In this document: positions 32,079 through 39,101 of the stretch, in pieces | Layout: every line of letters begins with the position of its first letter | How positions within the stretch are numbered: position 1 is the first letter of the stretch | Assembly (NCBI GenBank): GCA_944327135.1 | Contig: CALVGQ010000018.1 | Location: 1 to 39,101 of the forward strand | DNA length: 39,101 nt | Reading direction: 5' to 3' | Origin: an uncultured Erysipelotrichaceae bacterium | Lineage (GTDB): Bacteria > Bacillota_I > Bacilli_A > Erysipelotrichales > Erysipelotrichaceae | The notes under the pieces: generated by a model | Seen by the model: the letters and a program-made list of their open reading frames with translations, nothing else | Database searches by the model: none | What the model was told of the DNA's origin: nothing | Position numbers and translations under genes: made by a program

Positions 32079-32801
32079 ATGAACAGGATCGAACAGCTGC
32101 AAAGCATCATCGAAAAATCAAGCAACATTGTTTTTTTCACCGGCGCCGGAGTTTCCGTGGACTCCGCCATTCCAGACTTTCGAAGTCAGGATGGGATCTA
32201 TCATCAAACCAGTGAGATTCCTCCGGAAACAATTCTCAGTCATTCTTTTTTCCTGCAACATCCGGATCATTTTTATCAATTCTATCGTGAAAAAATGCTC
32301 TATCCTGAAGCAAAGCCCAACCTGACCCACACATGGATCGCCGCCTTGGAGAAAAAGGGAAAAGTACTTGGAGTCATTACCCAAAATATCGACGGACTGC
32401 ATCAGGAAGCAGGAAGCCGCCGCGTTGTAGAGCTGCATGGCTCTGTCCACCGCAACACCTGCATGAAGTGTCATCAGCATTATGGATGGGAAGTCATCCT
32501 TCGCTCCTCAGGAATTCCGACCTGCTCTTGCGGAGGAATAATCAAGCCGGATGTGGTGCTCTATGAAGAACCGCTTGATGAGCAGGATCAATTGACTGCG
32601 ATCCGCTGGATCCGTCAGGCCGACTGCCTGATCATCTGCGGAACGTCACTGCAAGTCTATCCAGCGGCAGGATACATCGATTTTTTTCAGGGAAAACACC
32701 TGATCGTTATCAACAAATCTGCCACCTTTGCTGATCAAAAAGCAGAACTATGCTTCAATTGCGGGCTGAAAGAGGTCATTGAACAGCTTCATTTCGCATG
32801 A
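32079..32801 (+). CDS. cobB: Sir2 family NAD-dependent protein deacylase
   Basis: A 240-residue cytosolic sirtuin that removes acetyl or related groups from lysine using NAD. Motifs in order: GAGVS (22-26) with DFRSQDGIY, TQNIDGLHQEAG (101-112), catalytic H120 in ELHGSV, and zinc cysteines C128, C131, C149 and C151. The zinc module is compact, as in bacterial CobB/SrtN. An AGAGGG site precedes the start. Its natural 3' terminator has been split by the IS element just downstream: only its left arm is left next to this gene. Confidence 0.96.
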   Translation: MNRIEQLQSIIEKSSNIVFFTGAGVSVDSAIPDFRSQDGIYHQTSEIPPETILSHSFFLQHPDHFYQFYREKMLYPEAKPNLTHTWIAALEKKGKVLGVITQNIDGLHQEAGSRRVVELHGSVHRNTCMKCHQHYGWEVILRSSGIPTCSCGGIIKPDVVLYEEPLDEQDQLTAIRWIRQADCLIICGTSLQVYPAAGYIDFFQGKHLIVINKSATFADQKAELCFNCGLKEVIEQLHFA

Positions 32802-32814
32802 TCCATATAAAAAG

Positions 32815-32823
32815 CGAGCTCCA
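32815..32823 (+). repeat. Left arm of a terminator broken by IS insertion
   Basis: CGAGCTCCA, preceded by an A run. Its partner TGGAGCTCG with TTTT lies across the IS at 34329-34341. Rejoined, the two give a perfect 9-base stem with a 5-base loop (GCAGT). Confidence 0.85.
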
Positions 32824-32827
32824 GCAG

Positions 32828-32830
32828 TTG
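32828..32830. repeat. Target site duplication TTG (left copy)
   Basis: TTG directly precedes the left IS end; an identical TTG follows the right end at 34328-34330. Confidence 0.75.
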
Positions 32831-32855
32831 TGAACTGAACCCACTTTCTTGGACA
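32831..32855 (+). repeat. IS terminal inverted repeat (orfB side)
   Basis: Starts TGAACTGAACCC and ends TTGGACA; the same core in reverse complement closes the other end (34303-34327). Confidence 0.75.
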
Positions 32856-32869
32856 TTAAAATAAGTATG

Positions 32870-33766
32870 CTACTTATTTGTATTTAAGGATTGATTTCTG
32901 TATTCTACAGGAGTTAATCCTTTTAATTTTTCTGTGATTCTTTGATTATTATAGTAATAGATATAATCTTCCATTTCTTTTTGTAATTCTTCTAATGTAT
33001 TAAATGTATATTCATATCCATAGAACATTTCGTTTTTCATCTTGCCAAAGAAGTTTTCCATGGGTGAATTATCTAGACAATTCCCTTTTCTTGACATTGA
33101 TTGAATAATACCTTTATCTTTTAGCTTCTTATGATAAGACTGCATTTGGTATTGCCAACCCTGATCAGAATGAAATATTAATCCTTTTAAATTATTGTGT
33201 TTTTCAAAAGCTTTATCTAACATATCTTTAGTCTGTTCGTAGTTTGGTGTTCTTGAAATACTGTACGATACTATTTCTCTATTGTGTAAATCAAGAATAG
33301 GAGATAAATATAGCTTGCCTGCAGCTATATGGAACTCTGATACATCGGTAGACCAAATCTCATTGCATTTAACTGTGCTGAAGTTTCTTTCGTAATAGGT
33401 TTTATGATTTTCTTTATCAATCACTTTGTCAAGTAAGATATTCTTAACAGTTCCATTCATATCACCTTTATAAGATTTATATTTAGCTTTCGGTGTTTTG
33501 GCATATAATCCCATCTTAGACATTAATCTTTTAACTTTCTTATGATTTACTCTATATCCTCTATTAATAAGTTCTAAAGTAATTCTACGATATCCATAAC
33601 GGGCTTTATGAGTGTAGTAGATACCTATAATAGTATTCATGATATCATCATTCTTAATGTCTTTATCGGACTTATTTAAGGTGTAATAATATGTCGACTT
33701 TTTAAGCTTTGAAATATCAAGAAGGACCACTAATGGATACTTATGCTGCAACTCATGCACAACCAT
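32870..33766 (-). CDS. IS3-family transposase OrfB (integrase core)
   Basis: A 298-residue DDE transposase. The catalytic residues are D141 (STDVSEF), D201 (FHSDQGWQY) and E237 (SPMENFFG), the last two separated by 35 residues as in the IS3 family; the N-terminal part carries the RYGYRRIT segment typical of the HTH_21/IS150 group. Its ATG overlaps the orfA stop (TAATG), but the frame is open further upstream to a slippery run. It is likely made mainly as an OrfAB fusion by -1 frameshifting. Confidence 0.95.
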   Translation of the reverse strand: MVVHELQHKYPLVVLLDISKLKKSTYYYTLNKSDKDIKNDDIMNTIIGIYYTHKARYGYRRITLELINRGYRVNHKKVKRLMSKMGLYAKTPKAKYKSYKGDMNGTVKNILLDKVIDKENHKTYYERNFSTVKCNEIWSTDVSEFHIAAGKLYLSPILDLHNREIVSYSISRTPNYEQTKDMLDKAFEKHNNLKGLIFHSDQGWQYQMQSYHKKLKDKGIIQSMSRKGNCLDNSPMENFFGKMKNEMFYGYEYTFNTLEELQKEMEDYIYYYNNQRITEKLKGLTPVEYRNQSLNTNK

Positions 33767-34275
33767 TACTTTGTCTTTGGTTGTTGGCCCTTCCTTGATT
33801 GAATTACAGCCCTCAATTTTTTTAAGTATTCATTCTCCGCTTTAAGCCTTAATATTTCCTCATCTTTAGCTTTAATGATGGCATCTTTATCGTTTGGATT
33901 AATTGGTTTAGTTACTTTTTTCATAGTAGGAGATCTCCCTTTGCGTTTCTCTACTATAGTATAACCATTTTCTTTATAGGATTTGATCCAATTGCGCAAG
34001 ATTCCTTCGGATGTTAATCCATATTCAATGGCTGTTTGATAGGTAGACTTTTTATCTATTAAAACTTTATTGATTATTTCAAGTTTTAATTCTGGACTGT
34101 AATATCTATTTTTACCTTTTCTTAAAATATCTTCGCCTTTAAAATCAATAAGTTTGACAAGATATTTTATGTTAGATTTATTTATTCTGTATTGTTTGGA
34201 TAAAACTGAAATGCTAACTCCAGATTTTCTTTTATGATATATCTCTATTTTCTGTTCTCTTGTATGCTTTGTCAT
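33766..34275 (-). CDS. IS3-family OrfA (helix-turn-helix protein)
   Basis: A 169-residue DNA-binding protein with two HTH motifs: QEKIEIYHKRKS-like N-terminus (REQKIEIYHKRKSGVSISVL) and QTAIEYGLTSEGILRNWIKS in the middle. The C-terminal leucine-rich helix (EEILRLKAENEYLKKL) is the leucine zipper for OrfA/OrfAB pairing. AGGAGG precedes the start at 12 bases. It ends just past a seven-A slippery site that joins it to OrfB. GC content is far below that of nearby genes. Confidence 0.92.
   Translation of the reverse strand: MTKHTREQKIEIYHKRKSGVSISVLSKQYRINKSNIKYLVKLIDFKGEDILRKGKNRYYSPELKLEIINKVLIDKKSTYQTAIEYGLTSEGILRNWIKSYKENGYTIVEKRKGRSPTMKKVTKPINPNDKDAIIKAKDEEILRLKAENEYLKKLRAVIQSRKGQQPKTK
33817..33823 (-). 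promoter_or_regulatory. Programmed -1 frameshift site (A-AAA-AAA)
   Basis: Read as TTA AAA AAA TTG in the OrfA frame; the heptamer A AAA AAA is in the correct phase. After a -1 slip the frame stays open through the OrfB start, giving an OrfAB fusion. Confidence 0.8.
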
Positions 34276-34302
34276 AATAAAAGTGAACCTCCTTTAATTG
34301 AT

Positions 34303-34327
34303 AGTCCAATTATTGGGGTTCACTTTA
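34303..34327 (-). repeat. IS terminal inverted repeat (orfA side)
   Basis: Reverse complement begins TAAAGTGAACCCC and ends TTGGACT; it matches the other end at 17 of 25 positions. Confidence 0.75.
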
Positions 34328-34330
34328 TTG
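34328..34330. repeat. Target site duplication TTG (right copy)
   Basis: Second copy of TTG, right after the IS end. Confidence 0.75.
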
Positions 34331-34341
34331 GAGCTCGTTTT
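34329..34341 (+). repeat. Right arm of the broken terminator, with T run
   Basis: TGGAGCTCG plus TTTT. It pairs with CGAGCTCCA at 32815-32823 in the ancestral sequence without the IS. The PdaC-like gene ends 2 bases beyond. Confidence 0.85.
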
Positions 34342-34342
34342 C

Positions 34343-35716
34343 TTAAGAATGGGCACTGCGGTAGCAAACTCCCGCTTCCATTGAAATTCCCTTATATTCC
34401 ATCAGCTCACTTACCGTTACCAGCTGATATCCTGCATCGATCAGCTGAGGAATGACTTGCTCCGCCGCCTCAACACTAGCTTGATGAATTTCATGCATCA
34501 GAATGATGTCCCCATCTTTGACATTTTCCATGATCGTTTTCACCGTGTTCTGAGCATCTTTGGTTTTCCAGTCCAGCGTATCAATACTCCACAGCACCAG
34601 CGGATAAGGGCTGGCCGCTTTCACCGAACTATTTACAGCCCCATAAGGCGGACGAACCGTTTTAACTTCATAGATCCCTTGAGTCAGCTCTCGGATCAAA
34701 CGCGAGGTTTCACTGAACTGAAAGGCCAGGTCACTGCTGTTCAGTTTTGTTAATTTTGGATGAGAATAAGAATGGCTGGCCGCTTCGTTACCATTGCTGA
34801 TCATTTCACGAATGATCTCCTCATTTCCGGAAATCCGGTTTCCCACCAGATAAAACGTGGCAACCTGTCCATATTGCTCCAAAAGATCTACTAATAATGG
34901 CATATTCTGTTTGTGCGGGCCATCGTCAAAGGTCAAGGCGACCATTGGACGATCCGGATCGATCACCCGTTCGGGAAGTTCAACCGGAGCATCCGCCACA
35001 GTCTGCTCCACCCCAAAATCAGCGTTTAAATGATTCGCAATCTGCGCAAGTGAAAGATCGATCTGCAAAGCGGGATGATTTCCGAACAGATTGGCATCAA
35101 AGTAAAACGAAAGCGTATTTTCTGTCAACCCAAAAGTTTCAAAATGCTGCGGGATCGAAGAAGTTTCACGGTAAAAGTCCAATGTATAGGCACTTTCCTG
35201 CATGCTGTCCATTTTCTTCAGCGTATTCCGCAGCTGAAGGCTGATTTTGCGCAAAATGGTCTGATCCAGCAGATCTTGCGAAGAAACGATGCTCTGTGTT
35301 TTTTGATCAAACAAAAGACTTCTATAATACACTTCATCATTTAAATTACTTGTAGCATCAAAAACCAGCGAGAGGTAGCGGTCGTTGATTTCTGTCATCG
35401 TATAATCTACTTTCAAAATCGCTTCTTCTTCAAACGACAGCCGCTCTTTTAGCTCCTTGCAGCTCTGTTGAATTTTCTGATCTGCTGCTGCAGAGTTCAA
35501 AACCGGATAGAACACGGCGGCAATGGCACCGTCCTGTCGGATTCGCTCTACTTCAATGGTCTCTTCGCTGCCTTGATTTCTTGATTTTTTCAAAGATTCC
35601 GGAATCTGCGGCATCAAAGCATAAAATCCCACTGCCGCCAGCGTGATCAAGGCTAAAAAAAGAATCATCATTCTTTTCGCAAAACCATTTAATCTTCTTC
35701 TTTCTCTTCGTTTCAT
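34343..35716 (-). CDS. PdaC/PgdA-like membrane-anchored polysaccharide deacetylase
   Basis: A 457-residue exported CE4 deacetylase. It has a strongly basic start, one membrane anchor at about residues 16-35, a middle region (about 55-235) resembling DUF4163/DUF3298 of B. subtilis PdaC, and a NodB domain from 255. Catalytic motifs are TFDDGP (D264, D265), H315-S-x-x-H319, RPPYGA, LWSIDTLDW and ILMHEIH. It probably deacetylates cell-wall glycans, giving lysozyme resistance. The stop lies 15 bases from the IS end; the reading frame is not damaged, but its terminator is. Ribosome site AAAGGA is at a longish distance from the start. Confidence 0.93.
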   Translation of the reverse strand: MKRRERRRLNGFAKRMMILFLALITLAAVGFYALMPQIPESLKKSRNQGSEETIEVERIRQDGAIAAVFYPVLNSAAADQKIQQSCKELKERLSFEEEAILKVDYTMTEINDRYLSLVFDATSNLNDEVYYRSLLFDQKTQSIVSSQDLLDQTILRKISLQLRNTLKKMDSMQESAYTLDFYRETSSIPQHFETFGLTENTLSFYFDANLFGNHPALQIDLSLAQIANHLNADFGVEQTVADAPVELPERVIDPDRPMVALTFDDGPHKQNMPLLVDLLEQYGQVATFYLVGNRISGNEEIIREMISNGNEAASHSYSHPKLTKLNSSDLAFQFSETSRLIRELTQGIYEVKTVRPPYGAVNSSVKAASPYPLVLWSIDTLDWKTKDAQNTVKTIMENVKDGDIILMHEIHQASVEAAEQVIPQLIDAGYQLVTVSELMEYKGISMEAGVCYRSAHS

Positions 35717-35751
35717 CCTGTTTTTGCATCCTTTCTAGATTACTTCAATTT

Positions 35752-35765
35752 ATTTCCTAGGAAAT
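35752..35765. promoter_or_regulatory. 14-bp perfect palindrome upstream of the PdaC-like gene
   Basis: ATTTCCTAGGAAAT is self-complementary and lies about 36 bases upstream of the start codon, in the likely promoter region. No clear -35/-10 pair could be fixed. Confidence 0.4.
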
Positions 35766-35937
35766 TCTTTTCTCGCTCACCTCTATTAGACGAAAGGCTT
35801 AAAGGAAAAGTTGAAATTAAATTATTTTTTCAATCATCTTTAAAAAAGATCAAAAAATAAGTCTCACTGATTGATCAGAAAATAAATAAAACAGGGCCAC
35901 AAGCCTAAAGTGATTTAGGTTTAGCATTGCTCTTTTC

Positions 35938-36150
35938 TCAAACATTCTTTGTTAAAACTCTTAATAATGACAATGTTTCCGGATTTTTCAATAATTTTAT
36001 AATAAGTTCAATATCTGAAGTTTTTTCTGATACTGCAGTGTCTTCTAGTTTTTCACCATATATTTCTTTCTTTATTCTTTTCATTTCTTTAACAATTTGC
36101 AGCGAGGAAGCGCCATCATTAATAGCTTCCTTAGAAACATCGACACCATC
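35938..36150 (-). pseudogene. Remnant of an unknown gene, C-terminal part
   Basis: A 70-codon open stretch on the minus strand ends in TGA. It encodes a helical, Lys/Glu-rich C-terminus (for example LQIVKEMKRIKKEIYGEKLE, then a final LLRVLTKNV) with no usable start codon; an in-frame stop lies directly upstream. The composition looks like genuine protein. It may belong with the remnant at 36203-36367 in a different frame. Identity is unknown. Confidence 0.5.
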
Positions 36151-36202
36151 TCAAGTTAAAGCCAATCATTCTCCAATTTACAGCAAGCAAGAAAAAGATA
36201 AA

Positions 36203-36367
36203 TTAATAGCTAAGGCAAGAACCTTCATATACTTCGAGGGCGTGCAGCAACGTTTCGACTGTCCGTATTTCTCTTTTTTTACTTTCGTATTTATTTTGGT
36301 AAAGAGCCTCTAAACAAGGATTGCAAAATATTAATTCCCATTTGACAGCTTGATTAAGTGAAATTTT
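36203..36367 (-). pseudogene. Remnant of an unknown gene, internal part
   Basis: A stop-to-stop minus-strand stretch of 54 codons with protein-like content (WELIFCNPCLEALYQNKYE, then VETLLHALEVYEG) but no start codon. It is in a different frame from the remnant downstream, as expected after an indel. I cannot assign a family. Confidence 0.5.
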
Positions 36368-36375
36368 TTAATAAT

Positions 36376-36512
36376 TGACGTATTTTATTGATACTTTTAG
36401 TAGTAAACCTATTTAGTTCTTGCTTTTCTTTTTTATCGATTTCATTTTTACTTTAGCTAGACTCGCGTAGAATTTATCGATCATTCTAAGAGTCATATCA
36501 TCAAGTTTGATA
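36376..36512 (-). other. Eroded AT-rich segment with short frame pieces
   Basis: Two short overlapping minus-strand frames (one containing DDMTLRMIDKFYASLAK, the other QELNRFTTKSINKIRQLL) look like broken coding sequence between the two remnants. No intact gene is present. Confidence 0.4.
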
Positions 36513-36705
36513 TCATCTATTAAAGAAAAGAATAGAATTATATATCATTCCAACACGAGCACTATGTGAAGACATGGACCAAAAAGCTGGGTGAATACCG
36601 GCCATGAGCATGGATGCGAAATTAATGACAAAGCAAATTGCGAAAAAAATACCGATAGTAGTTAGATCTTTTACTTTCATTTTTTTCAGTACTTATATCA
36701 GACAT
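36513..36705 (-). pseudogene. Broken Trep_Strep/MptD-type ECF S component (N-terminal fragment)
   Basis: Only about 45 of the usual 190 or so residues remain: an N-terminal MSDISTEK, then (after a seven-A run at 36680-36686 with one A too many) MKVKDLTTIGIFFAICFVIN and FASMLMAG, a pattern I associate with the first helix of MptD/Trep_Strep S components. Removing one A restores the two parts into one frame. The rest of the gene is gone. The stop falls in unrelated sequence, so the gene is both frameshifted and truncated. Confidence 0.68.
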
Positions 36706-36719
36706 GATAAATTTTTTCT

Positions 36720-36875
36720 TTAGTTAGTCGCCGCTAACTTTTTCAGTTTTTCAAAAGTATCTTTTGGCACTTTTAGTAATTATCCTAACAGACTTAAAAA
36801 TTCTTTTCCGATCCAATCGATCTTTTTTATTCCGACCGATAGGATTTTTTTATTACATTTAAAAAATTTTTACTT
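36720..36875 (-). pseudogene. Remnant of a short C-terminal coding segment
   Basis: Minus-strand stretch with an internal stop: KKILSVGIKKIDWIGKEFLS before it, then KVPKDTFEKLKKLAATN to a final TAA about 14 bases before the S-component fragment. It looks like the tail of a regulator or other protein upstream of the S component. Identification is only a guess. Confidence 0.4.
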
Positions 36876-36934
36876 TTTCTCAAGTTTTGATTTATTTTTT
36901 TATAATTACAAAAATTATTATGTGTTAAAAAATT

Positions 36935-37741
36935 TTAAGTTTTTAAACAAATCATCTTTACCATCTTGAATTGATCAGAAATTGCCATACTGACCTTTGT
37001 GGATAGCCTTAAGCCGTTTTTAGGGATGTAACGATAGTATGGTTCCTCCGCAATCACCTTCACATTACTCCCGATCTTTGCTGCTAGTTCTTCCGCTGAA
37101 TCCACATAAAAGAACATTTGTGCATCGGCATGGCCAACCTGTTTCATATATTTTTTCTTCATCATGGTCATGCCTCTTTTGTTCACCGTATCAAAAACAA
37201 CTTCCATATTTCCAAATTGCCCAATCATACGCAGAAGGGCAACGACCTTATGTTCCTCAAAATAATGGAATAATCCGCCCACAGTAACGAGAATAGGGGC
37301 ATCCAGTACATCATTGCAAACTTTTTTGATCCATTCCTTCACAAAAGCATCCCCGGAAATATAAAGTTCCCGCTCCGTTTCGGGAAGAAGTCCTCGCCGG
37401 TATTCGATTACATGAGGCAGATCCACAGCATACCAACGTGTCCTTCCGTTATCACAACGGTAATAGGTTGTCTCCAGGCCACAGCCCAGCTGGACAATCA
37501 CACCGTTTGGCCCTCGTTTCAAAAAAGACCGGATAAAACGATCCATATTAGCAGACCGGGAAGCAGAGGCCAAGAGGATATACTGGTTCTGCTTTTTCTG
37601 CTCAATCAAGTCCGAGGGCAGCTTATTTTTTAATTCCAATGCTTTTTTATCATATAAAATCTGCGGGCAGTGCTCACTGGCATAGATTCTGCCCAGCATA
37701 GGGACAAACAGAGTATCCTCCACAACGCCTAATGTTTGCAT
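36935..37741 (-). CDS. LCMT-like SAM-dependent methyltransferase
   Basis: A 268-residue cytosolic protein of the leucine carboxyl methyltransferase-like (PF04072-type) class. The N-terminal region binds SAM: RSANMDRFIRSF followed by VIVQLGCGLETTYYR (the GCGLET signature), then WYAVDLPHVIEYR. The TVGGLFHYF segment is also typical. Members methylate small secondary metabolites or unknown targets. AGGAGG precedes the start. It is second in a run of minus-strand genes after another methyltransferase and an ABC exporter; spacing (23 bases) fits an operon. Confidence 0.92.
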   Translation of the reverse strand: MQTLGVVEDTLFVPMLGRIYASEHCPQILYDKKALELKNKLPSDLIEQKKQNQYILLASASRSANMDRFIRSFLKRGPNGVIVQLGCGLETTYYRCDNGRTRWYAVDLPHVIEYRRGLLPETERELYISGDAFVKEWIKKVCNDVLDAPILVTVGGLFHYFEEHKVVALLRMIGQFGNMEVVFDTVNKRGMTMMKKKYMKQVGHADAQMFFYVDSAEELAAKIGSNVKVIAEEPYYRYIPKNGLRLSTKVSMAISDQFKMVKMICLKT

Positions 37742-37764
37742 AACCAGTCCTCCTTATGGTGAGA

Positions 37765-38580
37765 TTATTTCCGGCCTACCAGGAGTCTGGAAGATCCCAG
37801 CATCATCATGGCAGCCCGGCGATGGGAACCAAAAGCTTCCTGTGCAGTGTCAACGAGCCGAACATCCTGATACCCCATATCCCGCAGCTTCCGCGCGAAA
37901 TCTTCCATATCACCATACAGCTTTGGCTTCATATCATCGTTAAGGGCAAAGACGCCGCCTTTTTTCAGCACCCGCAGGCTTTCCAGCAGCAATTTATGCA
38001 TATCGGCTCCCATGACATTGTGATAGACATAGTTGCTGATGACCACATCAAAGCTCTCATCAGGAAAATCCAGATGCTTCGCATCACCATGCTGAAATGC
38101 ACAATGGGAAGCCACGCCCTCACTGGCAGCATTTTTCTCGCAGAGCGCCTTGCTGTAATTGTACACAGCGCCCCAGTAATCAACACCGACCACTTTTGCT
38201 TTCGGCCATGTCAGAGCCGCACGAATTGCCAGTGCTCCGGAGCCACATCCAACTTCCAGAATCTTTCCATCACCAACATAGTCCAGATGGGAGAGAACAA
38301 CCCTATGAACCTGTTCCATGATTCCGCCGCCGCCAAAGGCATACTGCCGTCTGATCCATGTGATCCAGATCAGCAAAATCACAAGTGCGATTGTGATGAC
38401 GGCAAACAGCACACCGAGAACAGCGACATGAAATACATAAAAAGAGAGGACAGTCAGCACAGCGGTCAAAACTCCGATTCCGCCAATGATGTAAAAGACA
38501 GGATTGGACATCCAGCTTCCATAGTCTTCCCCGTGAGTTCCAAGTCGAATATTCTCCTGCTTCCATTGGTTCCTTTTCAT
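37765..38580 (-). CDS. Class I SAM-dependent methyltransferase with membrane anchor
   Basis: A 271-residue protein. Two hydrophobic segments (about residues 29-48 and 52-72) precede the enzyme part. The Rossmann core has ILEVGCGSGALAI (motif I), VVGVDYWG, FDVVISNYVYHNV and VLKKGGVFAL. The substrate is unknown. GGAGG is 7 bases before the start. It follows the ABC exporter by about 15 bases and precedes the LCMT-like enzyme, in one operon. The membrane anchor suggests it acts at the membrane next to the exporter. Confidence 0.93.
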   Translation of the reverse strand: MKRNQWKQENIRLGTHGEDYGSWMSNPVFYIIGGIGVLTAVLTVLSFYVFHVAVLGVLFAVITIALVILLIWITWIRRQYAFGGGGIMEQVHRVVLSHLDYVGDGKILEVGCGSGALAIRAALTWPKAKVVGVDYWGAVYNYSKALCEKNAASEGVASHCAFQHGDAKHLDFPDESFDVVISNYVYHNVMGADMHKLLLESLRVLKKGGVFALNDDMKPKLYGDMEDFARKLRDMGYQDVRLVDTAQEAFGSHRRAAMMMLGSSRLLVGRK

Positions 38581-38595
38581 TGCACTACCTCCATT

Positions 38596-39101
38596 TCACG
38601 CAAGTTTCCAGTTCTGGCTTCCTGTCTGCAGTTTTACCATATGAGTATACACTCCATTTTTCTCTGCCAGATCCTTCGGTGATCCTTCTTCTGCCACGGT
38701 GCCATCAGAAAGGACAACGATCTTATCTGCTCCGGCTACGGTACGCATCCTGTGAGCGATCACCAGAACCGTTTTATCTGCAATCAGACGGGAAAGGGCT
38801 GTCTGTATCAGAGTTTCATTCTCCACATCCAGGGAAGCAGTGGCTTCATCCAAAAGAATGATCGGCGCATTTTTCAGAAATGCACGGGCAATAGAGATCC
38901 GCTGGCGCTCTCCGCCGGAAAGTTCACAGCCATTTTCCCCGATATTGGTATGCCATCCATCCGGCATTTTTTTGGCAAATTCATCCACATTGGCAAGTTT
39001 CGCAGCCGCAATGACCTGTTCATCTGTGGCGTCTTTGTTTCCGATTCGGATATTTTCCAGAATCGTATTGTCAAACAGCGTAACATCCTGAAATACGATG
39101 G
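38596..39101 (-). CDS. ABC exporter ATP-binding domain, C-terminal part (cut by right edge)
   Basis: About 168 codons of an ABC nucleotide-binding domain are visible; the transmembrane half would lie beyond base 39101. Motifs: Q-loop VFQDVTLF, signature LSGGE, Walker [13 protein letters not shown] with D-loop, and H-loop IAHR. The frame is open to the edge. The sequence is that of ABCB-type exporters, which typically act as dimers or heterodimers for peptides, lipids or drugs. It leads the operon with two methyltransferases, as in many gut Firmicutes cassettes. Confidence 0.95.
   Translation of the reverse strand, partial: IVFQDVTLFDNTILENIRIGNKDATDEQVIAAAKLANVDEFAKKMPDGWHTNIGENGCELSGGERQRISIARAFLKNAPIILLDEATASLDVENETLIQTALSRLIADKTVLVIAHRMRTVAGADKIVVLSDGTVAEEGSPKDLAEKNGVYTHMVKLQTGSQNWKLA

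Larger units (their letters stand above)
32831..34327. mobile_element. IS3-family (IS150-like) insertion sequence
   Basis: A 1497-base element with two partly overlapping minus-strand frames (orfA, orfB), imperfect 25-base terminal inverted repeats (17 of 25 matching) and a 3-base TTG target duplication. It is much more AT-rich than its surroundings, indicating recent arrival. Both frames are open and the transposase triad is intact, so it may still be active. It has landed inside the terminator shared by the sirtuin and PdaC-like genes. Confidence 0.92.

Noticed and set aside
35927-36313. 128-codon plus-strand frame (TTG start) in the AT-rich gap
   Set aside because: No ribosome site. The minus strand here has better protein-like content in two remnant segments, so this frame is likely their shadow.
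1-39101. CRISPR array, prophage or integrative element core genes
   Set aside because: No regular repeat-spacer pattern, integrase, capsid or relaxase gene was seen; the only mobile gene set is the IS3-family element.

Overview
The window comes from a low-to-mid GC Bacillota (Firmicutes) chromosome. The evidence is strong AAGGAGG-type ribosome binding sites, TTGACA/TATAAT promoters, many rho-independent terminators, a cdaA-cdaR-glmM operon, HrcA-type CIRCE operators, ECF transport and type III pantothenate kinase. A gut member of the Erysipelotrichia is my best guess from overall gene content, but no marker here proves it.

Layout. Positions 1-3350 hold the cyclic-di-AMP operon (cdaA with an unusually long tail, cdaR, glmM cut by the left edge). 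From 3375 to 8077 come a small membrane-anchored protein, a TraB/PrgY protein, a sugar-phosphate nucleotidyltransferase, an XRE regulator, a YfcE phosphodiesterase and a PdaA-like lipoprotein deacetylase. From 8130 to 11441 is a pantothenate/CoA operon (PanT-like ECF S component, coaBC, coaX, then maf) behind a leader that folds well. A tRNA-Thr(GGT) follows. Next come a two-frame regulator/membrane pair, alanine racemase with a membrane partner, and a six-tRNA cluster (Val, Thr, Tyr, Gln, Lys, Gly).

From 15152 to 21394 are two unknown HTH-like proteins, a HAD phosphatase, a 52-residue protein, YitT, cyclophilin, RlmA, a two-subunit class I fumarase and a flavin reductase-like protein. htpG (21527-23431) sits behind a strong promoter flanked by two CIRCE-like operators. 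From 23569 to 32801 come a LytTR regulator with a membrane partner, a GH29 fucosidase, a CDF metal transporter, a WYL regulator, a DUF1294 protein, an M24 peptidase, MutY and a sirtuin.

The right end is the accessory part. An AT-rich IS3-family (IS150-like) element (32831-34327) has split the terminator shared by the sirtuin gene and a PdaC-like deacetylase gene, leaving a 3-bp TTG duplication. Beyond the deacetylase is about 1.2 kb of AT-rich decayed sequence with minus-strand gene remnants, including the N-terminus of a Trep_Strep/MptD-type ECF S component. Then come two SAM methyltransferases and the end of an ABC exporter running off the right edge. This end looks like a partly eroded acquired transport/modification cassette.

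Most of the window is ordinary core genome. The items most worth following are the paired CIRCE operators, the panT leader RNA, the IS inside a terminator, the poly-A frame break in the regulator/membrane pair, the CdaA tail and the eroded cassette.
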